A stretch of 61,409 bases of DNA from an uncultured Clostridia bacterium (GTDB taxonomy: Bacteria; Bacillota; Clostridia; Lachnospirales; Lachnospiraceae). This document shows, one piece after another, positions 24,521 through 34,566 of this stretch. Made by a program: the position numbers and the translations under genes. Location: assembly GCA_947643415.1 (NCBI GenBank), contig CANRWA010000019.1, forward strand, positions 1 through 61,409, written 5' to 3'. Position 1 is the stretch's first letter; every line of letters starts with the position of its first letter. Below the pieces are notes generated by a model. It saw only the letters and a program-made list of their open reading frames with translations, was not told the DNA's origin and searched no databases.

Positions 24521-27500
24521 TTATCGGGTTTTTATCCTCAGTACAGACACAGAGTATTTGGGAACCGTATAATTAAATTGTTTCTTTATGCCTGTTATAT
24601 CCATGGTCTTCATTGTAACTACTTCTTTCTGCCCCAGGATATTATCTGCTGCCAGGCTGTCCCCGGCTACCAGATCCAGTGCTGCCACATCACCGATGGT
24701 ATCTGTCCCGGCGATATCTATGGCAAAAGTCTTAGCATAACCTGTGACATTCACCATCTTGACGATGATATCTCCTGTCTGATCTGTACTTACCACCTGA
24801 TAACATTCAGACGCAGCCGAGTCTCCTAATTTGTAGTCCACATAAAGGGTATCATTCACATAACATTTTATGCTTTGCCCGCTGACAGTTACCTTTAATC
24901 TGTAGGTGACTCCATTCTGGATCGATATTGGTTTTGATGTTCCAGACAACTGGCCAGATTTGACTCCTTCTTCTACTTTCTGCAGACAGGATGTCGTATT
25001 GTTCCAGCCTCCAATATTCCAAAAATAGTTATTCCTGCTGTTTTTCACTGCAATGGGAATCAAAAACCCTTCCGCCCCTGCGGTCTTAACTGCATCTACC
25101 GTAAAGGTATAATTTTTCCAGTTCCCGTCGCCGAAATACACAGTGCTTCCTGTCGCACCATACAAATCTGTATTGGTCGATATACTGGACTGAATCAGTT
25201 TCCCGTCCCTTACTGACCAGTTTCCATCTGATATTTTCTGCCAGTTCAGTTCCAGGTTCTGTTCGCTGTCAAAATTATCATAGGCAATTGTTTCCCCATT
25301 ATCATTATTTACAATTTTTACGTTGTCAAAGGTGGCCGCTGTATTCCATGTACCAACACCGATCTTCCCCTTCAATTCTTTTGTTTCTTTTGATGTTCCG
25401 GCGAAGGAGGAACGCAACAGTGTTGTACCGGCATTGGCCGCGAATGCTTTTTGAACATAATAGTTCACGGAAGCAGTCGAAGTATGGTTATTGAACCAGA
25501 TCAGGTCCGGCGCCCAGTGCAGTGCAGTGAGATTTCCAAATAATGGGGCATACGCCGCCATCTTCACAATATCTCCGTTCCTCTCCAGGCCAGTCATATA
25601 TGCTGCCTCTGACAGGGCAGAGTTCCATGTGTTACTCCGGGAAGCATACTCTCCGAGAAATACAGGAATCCCACCACCATACTTTGTTCCTGTCAGCTCT
25701 GTCCTGCTGTAATTCTTCTCATCATAATAATCGGTATGCTCATAAAACCACGCAGGGTCATTGTAATAATGATGGTCTACAACACCGGCAAAATCTTTTA
25801 TCGTTTTTCCCGGATGTGAAGCCAGCCAGTTCTTGGCTTCCTGATAAGAAGCAAAATAATTTCCTCTGTTATAATCATGTGCATCCTCTCCAGAACAAAC
25901 TCCAGAGGAATACATCAGCTCAATGTCACCATACATTTCGGGATTTTCTTCTTTCGCCTTGGCAAATGCGTCCACAAATCCCTCATAATGTTTATAGAAG
26001 TCCTGCCCCCACTGCTCATTGCCTATACCAATGTATTTGAGTTCAAATGGCTCTGTGTGTCCCATGGCGATACGGACAGCACCCCATTTTGTATTCTCAT
26101 CTCCCCGGCAGAATTCTACCAGATCCAATGCATCCTGAATATATCTCTGATATGCCTCTCCGCTTGTACTCTGTGGATTTCCCGGAATCATGCAGCTGAT
26201 CCCGCAGTTCACAACAGGCACGCCTATTGACCCGATATCCTCGGCCAGAAGGAAGTATTCATAAAATCCAAGGCCGTAGCTCATAAAAGATGGATTTTCA
26301 TCATCCGTAAGGGTCTCATCCGACCAGTGGTTCCGACACTGTTTTCTGGCGGCCACATCACCATAAGTCCCATTAAACTCTAATGGCTCTCTGTTTTTGT
26401 CCACTCCGACGGACGCCTTCCAGTCATAGGCAATATCCAGGGTCTTCCCTTCCGTAACGCATCCGCCCGGAAAACGTAAAAATGCCGGATTCAGATCTGC
26501 CAGCTTCTCAGCCAGGTCTTTCCTCATTCCATTCTCCCGGTTCTTGTATGTATCCTCAGGAAAAAGGGAAACCATGTCCAGTGCTGCCTTTCCGCTCTCT
26601 ATCGTCACTTGGAGTTTCACATTTGTATAGGCTGTCTTAGATGAGACAATATCCAACTCATATTTTTTCCACTCAGATGAAAGCGCAGGTATGTCTGCCG
26701 AGCCAAGGACTGCACTTCCTTCTGTGACAGCCACATGCAGCGGACCGGTGTAACCGTCCATTCCTCTTGCCCAGACAGAAAATTTATATCTGGCATCTTT
26801 GCTTACTGACATGCCATCCAGAAATCCCCTATTGGCGATGCCGGCAGGAGAAGCCGATGTGTTTTCCAGAACCATATAATTGGGATTGTTGGCATTCAGG
26901 CATCCGGCAGCATCATTCTTTCTTACATCAGCCTTTACCACTCCTACATTGCTCCAGGCATGTTTCTCGTCTCCCTGTGCCACCTCAGTAAATTCAAAAG
27001 AACGGTTCTGTACCATCTCTGCATATAGGCCGCCATCTGCGGCAAAATTGATGTCTTCAATAAAGATACCAAAAAGCATATCACTGATCTCATGTACTTT
27101 CTCTGCCGCATCTATATTCAATGTATAATTCGACTGCTCTTTATCATAGCCGGATGCCTCTCCTGGCTTTCCATAAACACTTGGCGGCACATCTGGCTCT
27201 TCTGCCGATACTGGCATCTTCGTCGCAGCAGGGGCCGTTGTTGCTGGTGCCGGCGATTCCACTGGCTGAGGCGGTGTTGTCCCCGCCGCACTCGCCGATG
27301 GCGTATTCTTTGGCACTTTCTTGTCTGATCCTGCCTTTTTCTTTGTAACTGTTACTTTGATCTTTCTGGTATATGCCTTAGCTGCTGTTTTTATCTTTGC
27401 GGTAACAGTTGCCTTTCCTTTTTTCAGTGCTTTTATTGTCATTCCCTTTTTTGATTTTTTTGTCAGGCTGACGATCTTCTTTCCCTTTTTATTTACTGAC

Positions 27501-27700
27501 CACTTCACGCTCTTTACTTTTGCTTTTTTACCATACTTTACCGTAATCTTCTTTTTGAACCCAACCTTCAGCGATACCTTGGACTTGCTCAATTTGGGCA
27601 CAATCTTTTTTGCTGCCTGTATCTCTGCCGTTGGCCATGAACTCATTGCCAATGCCGAAATCAGGGCGATTGACAGGATCTTCCCCTGCACCTTCTTCAT
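24521..27700 (-). CDS. Secreted GH51 alpha-L-arabinofuranosidase with Big2-like domain
   Basis: 1059 aa. It removes terminal arabinofuranose from plant polysaccharides outside the cell. Residues 1-29 are a signal peptide (ILSIALISALAMSSW). Residues about 34-125 are a Lys-rich Big2-like domain typical of Lachnospiraceae surface proteins, then a Thr/Pro/Ala linker to about 180. A family-51 N-terminal beta domain begins near 195; the acid/base Glu is in GIGNEQWG (near 563) and the nucleophile in VFLGEYASR (near 684). Around 790-965 a lectin-like domain (AYDNFDSEQNLELNW, YFGDGNWKNYTF) is inserted before the final beta-sandwich. There is no sorting motif. Divergent AraC regulator upstream suggests induction by arabinose-containing glycans. 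Confidence 0.9.
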   Translation of the reverse strand: MKKVQGKILSIALISALAMSSWPTAEIQAAKKIVPKLSKSKVSLKVGFKKKITVKYGKKAKVKSVKWSVNKKGKKIVSLTKKSKKGMTIKALKKGKATVTAKIKTAAKAYTRKIKVTVTKKKAGSDKKVPKNTPSASAAGTTPPQPVESPAPATTAPAATKMPVSAEEPDVPPSVYGKPGEASGYDKEQSNYTLNIDAAEKVHEISDMLFGIFIEDINFAADGGLYAEMVQNRSFEFTEVAQGDEKHAWSNVGVVKADVRKNDAAGCLNANNPNYMVLENTSASPAGIANRGFLDGMSVSKDARYKFSVWARGMDGYTGPLHVAVTEGSAVLGSADIPALSSEWKKYELDIVSSKTAYTNVKLQVTIESGKAALDMVSLFPEDTYKNRENGMRKDLAEKLADLNPAFLRFPGGCVTEGKTLDIAYDWKASVGVDKNREPLEFNGTYGDVAARKQCRNHWSDETLTDDENPSFMSYGLGFYEYFLLAEDIGSIGVPVVNCGISCMIPGNPQSTSGEAYQRYIQDALDLVEFCRGDENTKWGAVRIAMGHTEPFELKYIGIGNEQWGQDFYKHYEGFVDAFAKAKEENPEMYGDIELMYSSGVCSGEDAHDYNRGNYFASYQEAKNWLASHPGKTIKDFAGVVDHHYYNDPAWFYEHTDYYDEKNYSRTELTGTKYGGGIPVFLGEYASRSNTWNSALSEAAYMTGLERNGDIVKMAAYAPLFGNLTALHWAPDLIWFNNHTSTASVNYYVQKAFAANAGTTLLRSSFAGTSKETKELKGKIGVGTWNTAATFDNVKIVNNDNGETIAYDNFDSEQNLELNWQKISDGNWSVRDGKLIQSSISTNTDLYGATGSTVYFGDGNWKNYTFTVDAVKTAGAEGFLIPIAVKNSRNNYFWNIGGWNNTTSCLQKVEEGVKSGQLSGTSKPISIQNGVTYRLKVTVSGQSIKCYVNDTLYVDYKLGDSAASECYQVVSTDQTGDIIVKMVNVTGYAKTFAIDIAGTDTIGDVAALDLVAGDSLAADNILGQKEVVTMKTMDITGIKKQFNYTVPKYSVSVLRIKTR

Positions 27701-27861
27701 ATTCCGTCCTCCCTGTAAATTTCTTATTGCAAATTCATAAATCTTTGTTACAATGTAATCAGACGCCTTTACATAGATTCAGCATAACGCATTAAAGAAG
27801 ATACGTCTATGATGTTTATCGTTCTATATTTGATTTTTTCTGCAATGAGAGGAGTGTTTTT

Positions 27862-28674
27862 TTGATCAAAATAGTTGATCTCGGATATCAGTATGTCAAC
27901 ATTGGGGAATTTGATATCCAGCGCCCGCTTGGCACCGGAGATTATCTGTTCCTTTATTTCCGTTGTCCTACAGAAGTCTGGTTAAATGGTGCCTATCAGC
28001 TTTTATCTGAAGACACTTATTTTCTGTACCAAAAAGGCGCCCCCCAGTATTACAGGCATATGGAGGGCAATTTCATCAATGACTGGATTCACTTTGATAT
28101 TGAACCATATAACAATTTTTTTGAGAATCTTGGCATCCCCTTTTATACCCCAATGAAACTCGCTTATAATAAAGAAATCTGCGATATGATCGGTGATCTG
28201 CAGATCGAACATTTTAGCTACGGAAAGCAGCACAGCCAGATTATGTCTGAGAAAGCAAGTGCCCTCTTTCATAAATTTAGTGATCTGTATCATTTCTCAC
28301 AAACAACAAATTCAAAAATAATAGATTACCGGCGGGAATTTATAGAATTGAGAAGAAATCTCCAGAATTATGAATACCGCCCCGTAAATACAGAAGAAGT
28401 CGCTGAACATTTCAATATCAGCGTCTCTTATCTCCAACATCTGTATAAAGAATTTTTTGGTGTCTCTATTCATCAGGATATAATAAAGGCGCGGATTAAC
28501 CACGCCTGCCATCTGCTCAATGGAACAACATATTCTATTTCAGAAACTGCCACCATGTGTGGCTATGACAATCTGGAACACTTTTCCCGTCAGTTCAAGA
28601 AACTAAAGGGATGCTCTCCCCGCAGTTACCGAAATAAACTAAAAGAAATTGACCGCCCCGGAAAGGCTGAATGA
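27862..28674 (+). CDS. AraC-family transcriptional regulator
   Basis: 270 aa. The N-terminal part (1-155) is an AraC-type cupin-like sensing domain (DYLFLYFRCPTEVWLNG). The C-terminal part has two helix-turn-helix motifs: TEEVAEHFNISVSYLQHLYKEFFG and SISETATMCGYDNLEHFSRQFKKLKGCSPRSYR. The start is TTG at 27862, eight bases after GAGAGGAG; no ATG or GTG lies nearby in frame. It is divergent from the GH51 gene, 161 bp apart, and probably controls it in response to an arabinose-containing ligand (inference from context). Confidence 0.88.
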   Translation: MIKIVDLGYQYVNIGEFDIQRPLGTGDYLFLYFRCPTEVWLNGAYQLLSEDTYFLYQKGAPQYYRHMEGNFINDWIHFDIEPYNNFFENLGIPFYTPMKLAYNKEICDMIGDLQIEHFSYGKQHSQIMSEKASALFHKFSDLYHFSQTTNSKIIDYRREFIELRRNLQNYEYRPVNTEEVAEHFNISVSYLQHLYKEFFGVSIHQDIIKARINHACHLLNGTTYSISETATMCGYDNLEHFSRQFKKLKGCSPRSYRNKLKEIDRPGKAE

Positions 28675-28681
28675 TCATCTT

Positions 28682-28839
28682 AGGCACTGTAAATAAATTA
28701 CTTTTGAATAGTGCGCAGAATTTTTCTCCGAGAGTGCCACTCAAAAATCAGGCGCATAGTGGGCTATGTAACTGATTTTTGAGTGGTACTATCGGGGAAA
28801 AAGACAAGCAGTATTAAAAGTAATTTATTTACAGTTCCT
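28682..28839. mobile_element. MITE-like 158-bp palindromic element
   Basis: The ends AGGCACTGTAAATAAATTAC (28682-28701) and, inverted, AGGAACTGTAAATAAATTAC (28839-28820) continue into CTTTT-AATA. Inner arms CCACTCAAAAATCAG (28737-28751) and CTGATTTTTGAGTGG (28772-28786) are perfect complements, so the whole element folds into one long hairpin. It has no coding capacity. It lies between the AraC gene and the GT2 gene, where its edge touches the GT2 stop codon. A TTA lies at each edge, a possible target duplication. Confidence 0.7.
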
Positions 28840-29855
28840 TAGTTAAACCCATAGATCTTCTGCGACAGGGAATACCCCCATACAACGATCTTCTGTCCGG
28901 CGCGGTTCCGGATCTGCATCGGTTTACTCAGCGCCATTTTATTCACCATACGGTACATAATGCGGTTCTGCTGCTTGAGGTAATCCCACAGTTCTGTGCG
29001 TTTTGCAAGACTCTCTTCAGATCCTTCTTTGATGAGGAACACAGAACTGATGGTCATCATCATAGTGAGATATTTCACCATATAGTCCCGCAGTTTTTTA
29101 TTCTTGATCTTTGTCAGGTCATATGCGTCGATCATCAGCTTATTCACTTTAATCTGCTGGTCGATACGGCTGATCATGACTTTCTCATTGACGGACTGGT
29201 CATCGCGTCCAATAAAATAACGGTATAGGTCTACATTAAGATAATACATTGTGTTCACATGCGGCAATGGGTTGTATACGAAGATATTGTCGACATAGAA
29301 TGTGTGCTCTGGCAGCTCCAACTCACAGTCCCAGAGAAGCTTCGTTCTATAGATCACAGAATGCATCAGGATATTCTGGCTTATCTTAAACCGTTTTACA
29401 TCATTCCAGCCAAATACTTTTCTCTCTGGAAATACTCCATCATAGCGGATTGCCTTGTGTTTATGGAGACTTGGCTTTTCATAAACATAATTGGCAAGAA
29501 GCATGTCCACGCCATGCCCCTCCTGCACAAAATCATGCAGCACATCCAGCACTTTCAGAAATGCCTCCCTGTCCAGCCAGTCATCACTGTCCAGCACTTT
29601 AAAATAGACACCCCTTGCATTGGCAAGCCCCATGTTCACAGCACTGCCATGTCCACCATTCTCCTTATGAATCACCCGGATCACAGTGGGATGCTCTGCC
29701 GCCAGACGGTCTGCTATCTCCGCAGTGCCATCTGTGGAACCATCATCCACCAGAAGTATCTCTACATCTTCCCCTCCTACCAGTGCCGTCTCTACTGCAT
29801 GCTCCATGTAGTCCTGCGAATTATAGCAGGGGATCGCTACTGTCAAAAGCTTCAT
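28839..29855 (-). CDS. Glycosyltransferase family 2, capsule type
   Basis: 338 aa. MKLLTVAIPCYNSQDYM, ILLVDDGSTDGT, FKVLDSDDWLDREA (DxD near residue 93) and the large C-terminal helical part are typical of GT2 enzymes for exopolysaccharides. It lies 17 bp downstream of the UDP-galactopyranose mutase gene in the same direction, so a galactofuranosyltransferase role is plausible but not shown by sequence. The stop codon is at the edge of the MITE-like element. Confidence 0.82.
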   Translation of the reverse strand: MKLLTVAIPCYNSQDYMEHAVETALVGGEDVEILLVDDGSTDGTAEIADRLAAEHPTVIRVIHKENGGHGSAVNMGLANARGVYFKVLDSDDWLDREAFLKVLDVLHDFVQEGHGVDMLLANYVYEKPSLHKHKAIRYDGVFPERKVFGWNDVKRFKISQNILMHSVIYRTKLLWDCELELPEHTFYVDNIFVYNPLPHVNTMYYLNVDLYRYFIGRDDQSVNEKVMISRIDQQIKVNKLMIDAYDLTKIKNKKLRDYMVKYLTMMMTISSVFLIKEGSEESLAKRTELWDYLKQQNRIMYRMVNKMALSKPMQIRNRAGQKIVVWGYSLSQKIYGFN

Positions 29856-29872
29856 ACTCTACCTCCAAAAGA

Positions 29873-31021
29873 TCAAATCTGTTCTGCCATCGCCAACGCA
29901 CGGTCTACAATGGCATCAATATTATAATATTTATATTCTGCCAGCCTTCCCAAAAGATAAAAATGTGGAATTTTCCCTACCAGCATTTTATATCTTTCAA
30001 ATAAGGCATCGTTCCCCTCATTATTAATGGCATAGTACGGAATCTCGCCCTCATTACCATGATATGCCATAGGATATTCTTTTACGATCGTCGTATCCGG
30101 CGCATCCATCTGTCCCACCAGATATTTGAACTCTGTGATCCGTGTAAAATCTTCTGTTACCGTGTAATTCACTACACCATGGCTCTGATAGAACTTCCTG
30201 TCATAATGCTCAAAGTCAAAGCGGAGAGAACGGTAAGGAAGACGGCCATACCGGCAATCAAAGAGCTCATCCAGCGCTCCCGTAAAAATAATATTCCCAT
30301 GATATGGTTTCCCCTCAAAGAGAACCGGATCCTCTGCCTTCGGATCAATAGCCAGCACACGTTTCGCCGGACAGTTCAGACGGATCTCAATGCCTGCATA
30401 ATCCAGCATCTTTTCAAATACTGGTGTAAAACCATGCAGGGGAAGACCCTGGTATTTATCCTGAAAATAGCGGTTATCCCTGGACAGGAGTACCGGAACA
30501 CGGCCGGATACGGCCGGATCAATCTCTTTGGGCGATTTGCCCCACTGCTTCATGGTATATTTCAGAAAAATATTTTCATATACATATTGCGCGATCTCCT
30601 GCAGCTCCTCATCCTCATGGTTCATCAGCTCCAGAATCGGCACTCTGGCACCCTCACCGAATTGGCCAATGAGCAGTTTCTCCAGATGGGGCGCCCGTTC
30701 CCCATATACTTCTTCCAATGTGTTCAGATTGAAAGGGATTGGCAATTCTTTTCCATATATATTTCCCACAACTTCATGACGGTATTCATACCATTCCGTA
30801 AAGCGTGACAAATATTCATATACACGTTGTATATTCGTGTGAAAAATATGCGGCCCATACTGATGGATCAAAATGCCATGTTCATCTTTCCGGTCATAAC
30901 AGTTACCGCCAATATGGTCCCTGGCATCCAAAACCAGCACCTTATGCCCTTTATCTTCCGCCAGTTGCCTCGCCACAACAGCACCGGCAAAACCACTCCC
31001 TATCACTATACTATCGTACAT
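29873..31021 (-). CDS. glf: UDP-galactopyranose mutase
   Basis: 382 aa flavoenzyme that converts UDP-galactopyranose to UDP-galactofuranose in the cytoplasm. The FAD-binding start is MYDSIVIGSGFAGAVVARQLA; DARDHIGGNCYDRKD and IHQYGPHIFHTN are the Glf signatures; KYTMKQWGKSPKEID and PYYAINNEGNDALFERY near residues 165 and 325 are conserved in the family. Full length. Transcribed just before a GT2 gene, forming a galactofuranose supply and transfer pair. The adjacency implies a Galf-containing surface glycan in addition to, or as part of, the main locus product. Confidence 0.95.
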   Translation of the reverse strand: MYDSIVIGSGFAGAVVARQLAEDKGHKVLVLDARDHIGGNCYDRKDEHGILIHQYGPHIFHTNIQRVYEYLSRFTEWYEYRHEVVGNIYGKELPIPFNLNTLEEVYGERAPHLEKLLIGQFGEGARVPILELMNHEDEELQEIAQYVYENIFLKYTMKQWGKSPKEIDPAVSGRVPVLLSRDNRYFQDKYQGLPLHGFTPVFEKMLDYAGIEIRLNCPAKRVLAIDPKAEDPVLFEGKPYHGNIIFTGALDELFDCRYGRLPYRSLRFDFEHYDRKFYQSHGVVNYTVTEDFTRITEFKYLVGQMDAPDTTIVKEYPMAYHGNEGEIPYYAINNEGNDALFERYKMLVGKIPHFYLLGRLAEYKYYNIDAIVDRALAMAEQI

Positions 31022-31124
31022 TCCTTACCTCCATCTGCGCACACTTTGCTTTTCTCCTTTGACGCCCATCCAAGCTGGCGCCGCCAGCCACCTCACCACC
31101 AGACTATGTTCTATTGTAACAAAT

Positions 31125-32438
31125 TTAACAGATAATATCCACTATTAATTTCAATGGCTCTGGTTCATGGTCTGACAGGGTATAACATTTTTCCATATAA
31201 CCTTCTGCCCTGTCCAGTTTCTCCTCGCTGGCAGAATGAAGTGTTGCGATCACGTCCCCCCTCTGAACCTTGTCCCCCAACTTTTTCCTCATAATGATGC
31301 CAGCGCTGTAATCGATCTCACTTTCCTTTGTCTCCCGTCCTGCACCAAGGATCCCCGCTGTAATGCCAATCCCCTCTGTATCCATATGGCTGATATACCC
31401 ATCTCCTCTGGCTGCCAGCTCCCTATGGCATGCCGACTGTACAAATTTACCCGGATCTTCAATGTAGGAAAGATCCCCTCCCTGCCCTTCTACCATGGCA
31501 GTGAATTTCTCATAGGCAGCGCCACTGTCCAGCGCCTCCTCTGCCAGTTTCTTCCCATCCTCATAAGACAAACCTTCCCTGCCAAGGGCAAGCATCATCC
31601 CCGCCAGCGCCAGGCACACTTCTCTCAGATCTTCCGGGCCGTTCCCCTTCAAGGTCTCAATAGCCTCCTTTACCTCAAGATTGTTTCCTATCGCATGTCC
31701 AAGAGGTTCATCCATACTGGTGAGCATCGCCACGGTCTCCCTGCCAGCCCCTTTTCCTATCGCCACCATGCGGCGTGCCAGCTCCCTGGACTGTTCGATA
31801 TCCTTGATAAATGCCCCGCTTCCTGTGGTGACATCCAGAAGGATCTTGTCACTTCCAGCCGCCAGTTTCTTGCTCATAATAGAAGAGGCGATGAGAGGTA
31901 TGCTCTCCACTGTCCCTGTCACATCCCGGAGCGCATAAAGCATCTTGTCTGCCGGAGCCAGATTCCCTGTCTGCCCGATGACGCTGATCCCCGCTGACCT
32001 CACCGCGCCAAGGAACTCGTCTTCTGACAGGTCAATGCGGAACCCCGGAATGGACTCCAGCTTATCCAAAGTACCCCCTGTAAACCCAAGTCCCCTTCCG
32101 CTCATCTTTGCCACCGGCACACCGCAGGCTGCCACAAGCGGTCCCGTAATAAGCGTTGTCTTATCTCCCACGCCGCCGGTAGAATGCTTGTCTACCTTGA
32201 CCCCTGATATGTCTGACAGATCTGCTACATCCCCCGAATCCCGCATAGCAATGGTCAATGCCGTTAATTCCTCATCATTCATTCCCTGAAAGCAGATCGC
32301 CATCAGCATCGCTGACATTTGGTAATCCGGAATCTCCCCTGCCACATACTGCCGGATCATATCCTGGATCTCCTGCTCGTCCAGCGGCCTGCCTTCTTTC
32401 TTTTTATGGATCAGATCTACAAATCTTCCTGTCTGCAT
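31125..32438 (-). CDS. pdp: Pyrimidine-nucleoside phosphorylase
   Basis: 437 aa. It splits thymidine, uridine or deoxyuridine with phosphate to the base and (deoxy)ribose-1-phosphate. It begins with MQTGRFVDLIHKKKEGRPLDEQEI. Phosphate-binding VDKHSTGGVGDKTTL is near residue 83, and the family signature SGRGLGFTGGTLDKLE is near 112. Clostridial and Bacillus members of this length are generally Pdp with broad pyrimidine specificity; narrow thymidine phosphorylase (deoA) cannot be excluded from sequence. A single gene, divergent from the symporter gene. Confidence 0.93.
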   Translation of the reverse strand: MQTGRFVDLIHKKKEGRPLDEQEIQDMIRQYVAGEIPDYQMSAMLMAICFQGMNDEELTALTIAMRDSGDVADLSDISGVKVDKHSTGGVGDKTTLITGPLVAACGVPVAKMSGRGLGFTGGTLDKLESIPGFRIDLSEDEFLGAVRSAGISVIGQTGNLAPADKMLYALRDVTGTVESIPLIASSIMSKKLAAGSDKILLDVTTGSGAFIKDIEQSRELARRMVAIGKGAGRETVAMLTSMDEPLGHAIGNNLEVKEAIETLKGNGPEDLREVCLALAGMMLALGREGLSYEDGKKLAEEALDSGAAYEKFTAMVEGQGGDLSYIEDPGKFVQSACHRELAARGDGYISHMDTEGIGITAGILGAGRETKESEIDYSAGIIMRKKLGDKVQRGDVIATLHSASEEKLDRAEGYMEKCYTLSDHEPEPLKLIVDIIC

Positions 32439-32528
32439 AATTGCTTTTCACCCCACATTTGTTATATACCCTATTCTATCACTTTATGGAATATTTTACC
32501 ACATAGAATATTTCTGACAGCGGCAAAC

Positions 32529-32557
32529 TTGCCACTACAGCCAAAATATGCTATACT
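32529..32557 (+). promoter_or_regulatory. Promoter of the symporter gene
   Basis: -35 TTGCCA (32529-32534), 17-bp spacer, -10 TATACT (32552-32557), 43 bp upstream of the ATG at 32601. Confidence 0.65.
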
Positions 32558-32600
32558 TTACATTCTGAACAATTACATAAACAAAGAAGGAGGACTTATT

Positions 32601-34127
32601 ATGTCCGGAAGTACAATTGCTATTCTGATTGCCTTTATCTGTTACTTATGTCTCATGATAGGAATCGGAATCATGTCTATGAAGAAAACTAAGAGCACAG
32701 AGGATTATTTCCTCGGCGGGCGCGGGCTGAACAGTTGGGTGGCTGCCCTGTCAGCACAGGCATCTGATATGAGCGGATGGCTCCTTATGGGATTGCCCGG
32801 CTCGATCTACGCTGCCGGTACCGGCAAGGCATGGATCGCCATTGGACTCTTCATCGGTACCGTCCTGAACTGGCTGCTGATCTCCAGACGGCTTCGCCGC
32901 TATACCATCGTAGCAAACAACTCACTGACCCTGCCGGAATTTTTCCAGAACCGTTTCAGGGATAAGAAGAAAATACTTCTGGGTATCTCTTCTGCTGTTA
33001 TCGTTATCTTTTTCCTGGTGTATACAGCATCTGCCCTGGCATCCGGCGGTAAACTTTTCCATACCGTATTTGGCGTGGATTACCATATCGCCTTGTTTAT
33101 CGGCGCTGCTGTTATCCTGGTCTACACATTCCTGGGTGGTTTCCTTGCCGTATGTACCACAGACTTTATCCAGGGGACCTTAATGCTGATCGGTCTTCTG
33201 GTAGTCCCGATCATCGCCTATGCCCTTGTGGGAAATGACTTCACTGGTGCATTGATTGCCAATGGTGTGGCGCCTGACAGTGATTATATGAGCCTGTTCT
33301 ATGTAAATGGCCAGCCATATACTTTTACCCAGATCATCTCTGACCTGGCATGGGGTCTTGGCTACTGCGGAATGCCACATATCCTTGTACGGTTTATGGC
33401 TGTTAAAAGTGAAAGAGAACTGAAAAAATCAAGTGTCATTGCCATCATATGGGTTGCCATCTCTCTGTTTGCAGCCTGCGCCATCGGTGTAATCGGCCGT
33501 GCTTACCTGAGTACTGTACTGACCGATTCCGCCACAGAGACAGTATTTATCACCATGATCAAACAGATCTTCTCCAATGGTTTTGTTATGGTCTTCATTG
33601 GCGGCATTTTCCTCTGTGGTATCCTTGCTGCCATCATGTCCACAGCCGATTCACAGCTCCTTGTGTGTGCCTCTTCCGTATCAAAGGATATTTATAAAAA
33701 TATCCTGAAACCAGATGCGGATGACAGAAAGGTACTCAACATATCCCGTATCACGGTAATCATTGTGGCAGTTCTTGCCTTCCTGATTGCATGGAATCCG
33801 GACAGCAGCATTATGGATCTGGTATCGGATGCCTGGGCCGGCCTTGGTTCTGCTTTTGGTCCGCTTGTTGTATGTTCCCTCTTCTGGAAACGTACCAACC
33901 TTCCAGGGGCAGTGGCAGGTATCGTATCTGGCGGCCTTTTCGTGATCATCTGGGACTATCTGCCCATCGCTGGCGGCCAGACTCCTTATGCCGCCACAGG
34001 CATTTATTCCCTGCTCCTTGGATTCTTTGTCAGCCTGCTCTGCATCGTTGTGGTAAGTCTTGTGACTAAGGCGCCGGAACAGGAAATACTGACTGAATTT
34101 GAAAATGTGAATAACTATACAGAATAG
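32601..34127 (+). CDS. putP: Sodium/proline symporter, SSS family
   Basis: 508 aa, about 13 transmembrane helices, sodium:solute symporter family. STEDYFLGGRGLNSWVAALSAQASDMSGWLLMGLPGSIYAAG is the PutP-type region with Na-binding positions; RRLRRYTIVANNSLTLPEFFQNRF and GGFLAVCTTDFIQG follow. Closest to PutP/OpuE proline carriers, although other small solutes are possible. ATG 32601 is preceded by AAGGAGG. Upstream in-frame sequence to 32319 lies within the divergent gene's 5' end and is not coding here. Followed by a clear terminator. Confidence 0.9.
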   Translation: MSGSTIAILIAFICYLCLMIGIGIMSMKKTKSTEDYFLGGRGLNSWVAALSAQASDMSGWLLMGLPGSIYAAGTGKAWIAIGLFIGTVLNWLLISRRLRRYTIVANNSLTLPEFFQNRFRDKKKILLGISSAVIVIFFLVYTASALASGGKLFHTVFGVDYHIALFIGAAVILVYTFLGGFLAVCTTDFIQGTLMLIGLLVVPIIAYALVGNDFTGALIANGVAPDSDYMSLFYVNGQPYTFTQIISDLAWGLGYCGMPHILVRFMAVKSERELKKSSVIAIIWVAISLFAACAIGVIGRAYLSTVLTDSATETVFITMIKQIFSNGFVMVFIGGIFLCGILAAIMSTADSQLLVCASSVSKDIYKNILKPDADDRKVLNISRITVIIVAVLAFLIAWNPDSSIMDLVSDAWAGLGSAFGPLVVCSLFWKRTNLPGAVAGIVSGGLFVIIWDYLPIAGGQTPYAATGIYSLLLGFFVSLLCIVVVSLVTKAPEQEILTEFENVNNYTE

Positions 34128-34566
34128 AAGTAAAACGGCATTTGCTGTGGCCAGATAAGGATGTTTTTATGTAGGGTATGGTGTACCTTTGCAAAAGGAG
34201 TTACACCATATCCTTTTGTTATGCCTGCCGCTGTAAAGTAAATGTCCGCTTTGGCATGGCTGTGTCTACTGGACTTGTCGCTGTTATGGACTTCGATACG
34301 CTGTTCGGCGTTCTGCAAGGTCCGGCGGGTTTCCCATGGCTTCGTTTCTCTTTTGGGAAACTCCGCTCGTAGTCAACAGACTAAAGTCCATAACAAAACC
34401 AGAGATTTCAATACACCGATAAGTGCCGTATGGTAAGGAGATTTCTTTGCCCTAAAAGCGTGACATAATTGCCGTTCTACCCTGCCCCTGCTTTTTTCGA
34501 TGTTTGCCTGTGATGCTGCCATCATAACAGCCAATTGTCACAGAAATGCCACAAGCCGCAGTTTTT
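34128..34566. other. Intergenic region without a clear gene
   Basis: After the symporter terminator, about 340 bp contain only short frames on both strands without convincing starts. Base composition is higher in GC than the genes further right. It may be the scrap of a mobile or accessory gene next to the unknown 234-aa gene, but I recognise no domain. Confidence 0.5.
34174..34220 (+). terminator. Rho-independent terminator of the symporter gene
   Basis: GGGTATGGTGTA (34174-34185) pairs with TACACCATATCC (34202-34213), followed by TTTTGTT. It begins 47 bp after the stop codon. Confidence 0.75.

Noticed and set aside
30000..31120. Large frames on the plus strand across glf
   Set aside because: Antisense to a full-length UDP-galactopyranose mutase; no start signals or domains.
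32319..32600. Upstream extension of the symporter frame
   Set aside because: It overlaps the divergent phosphorylase 5' end; the ATG at 32601 has AAGGAGG and starts the first membrane helix.
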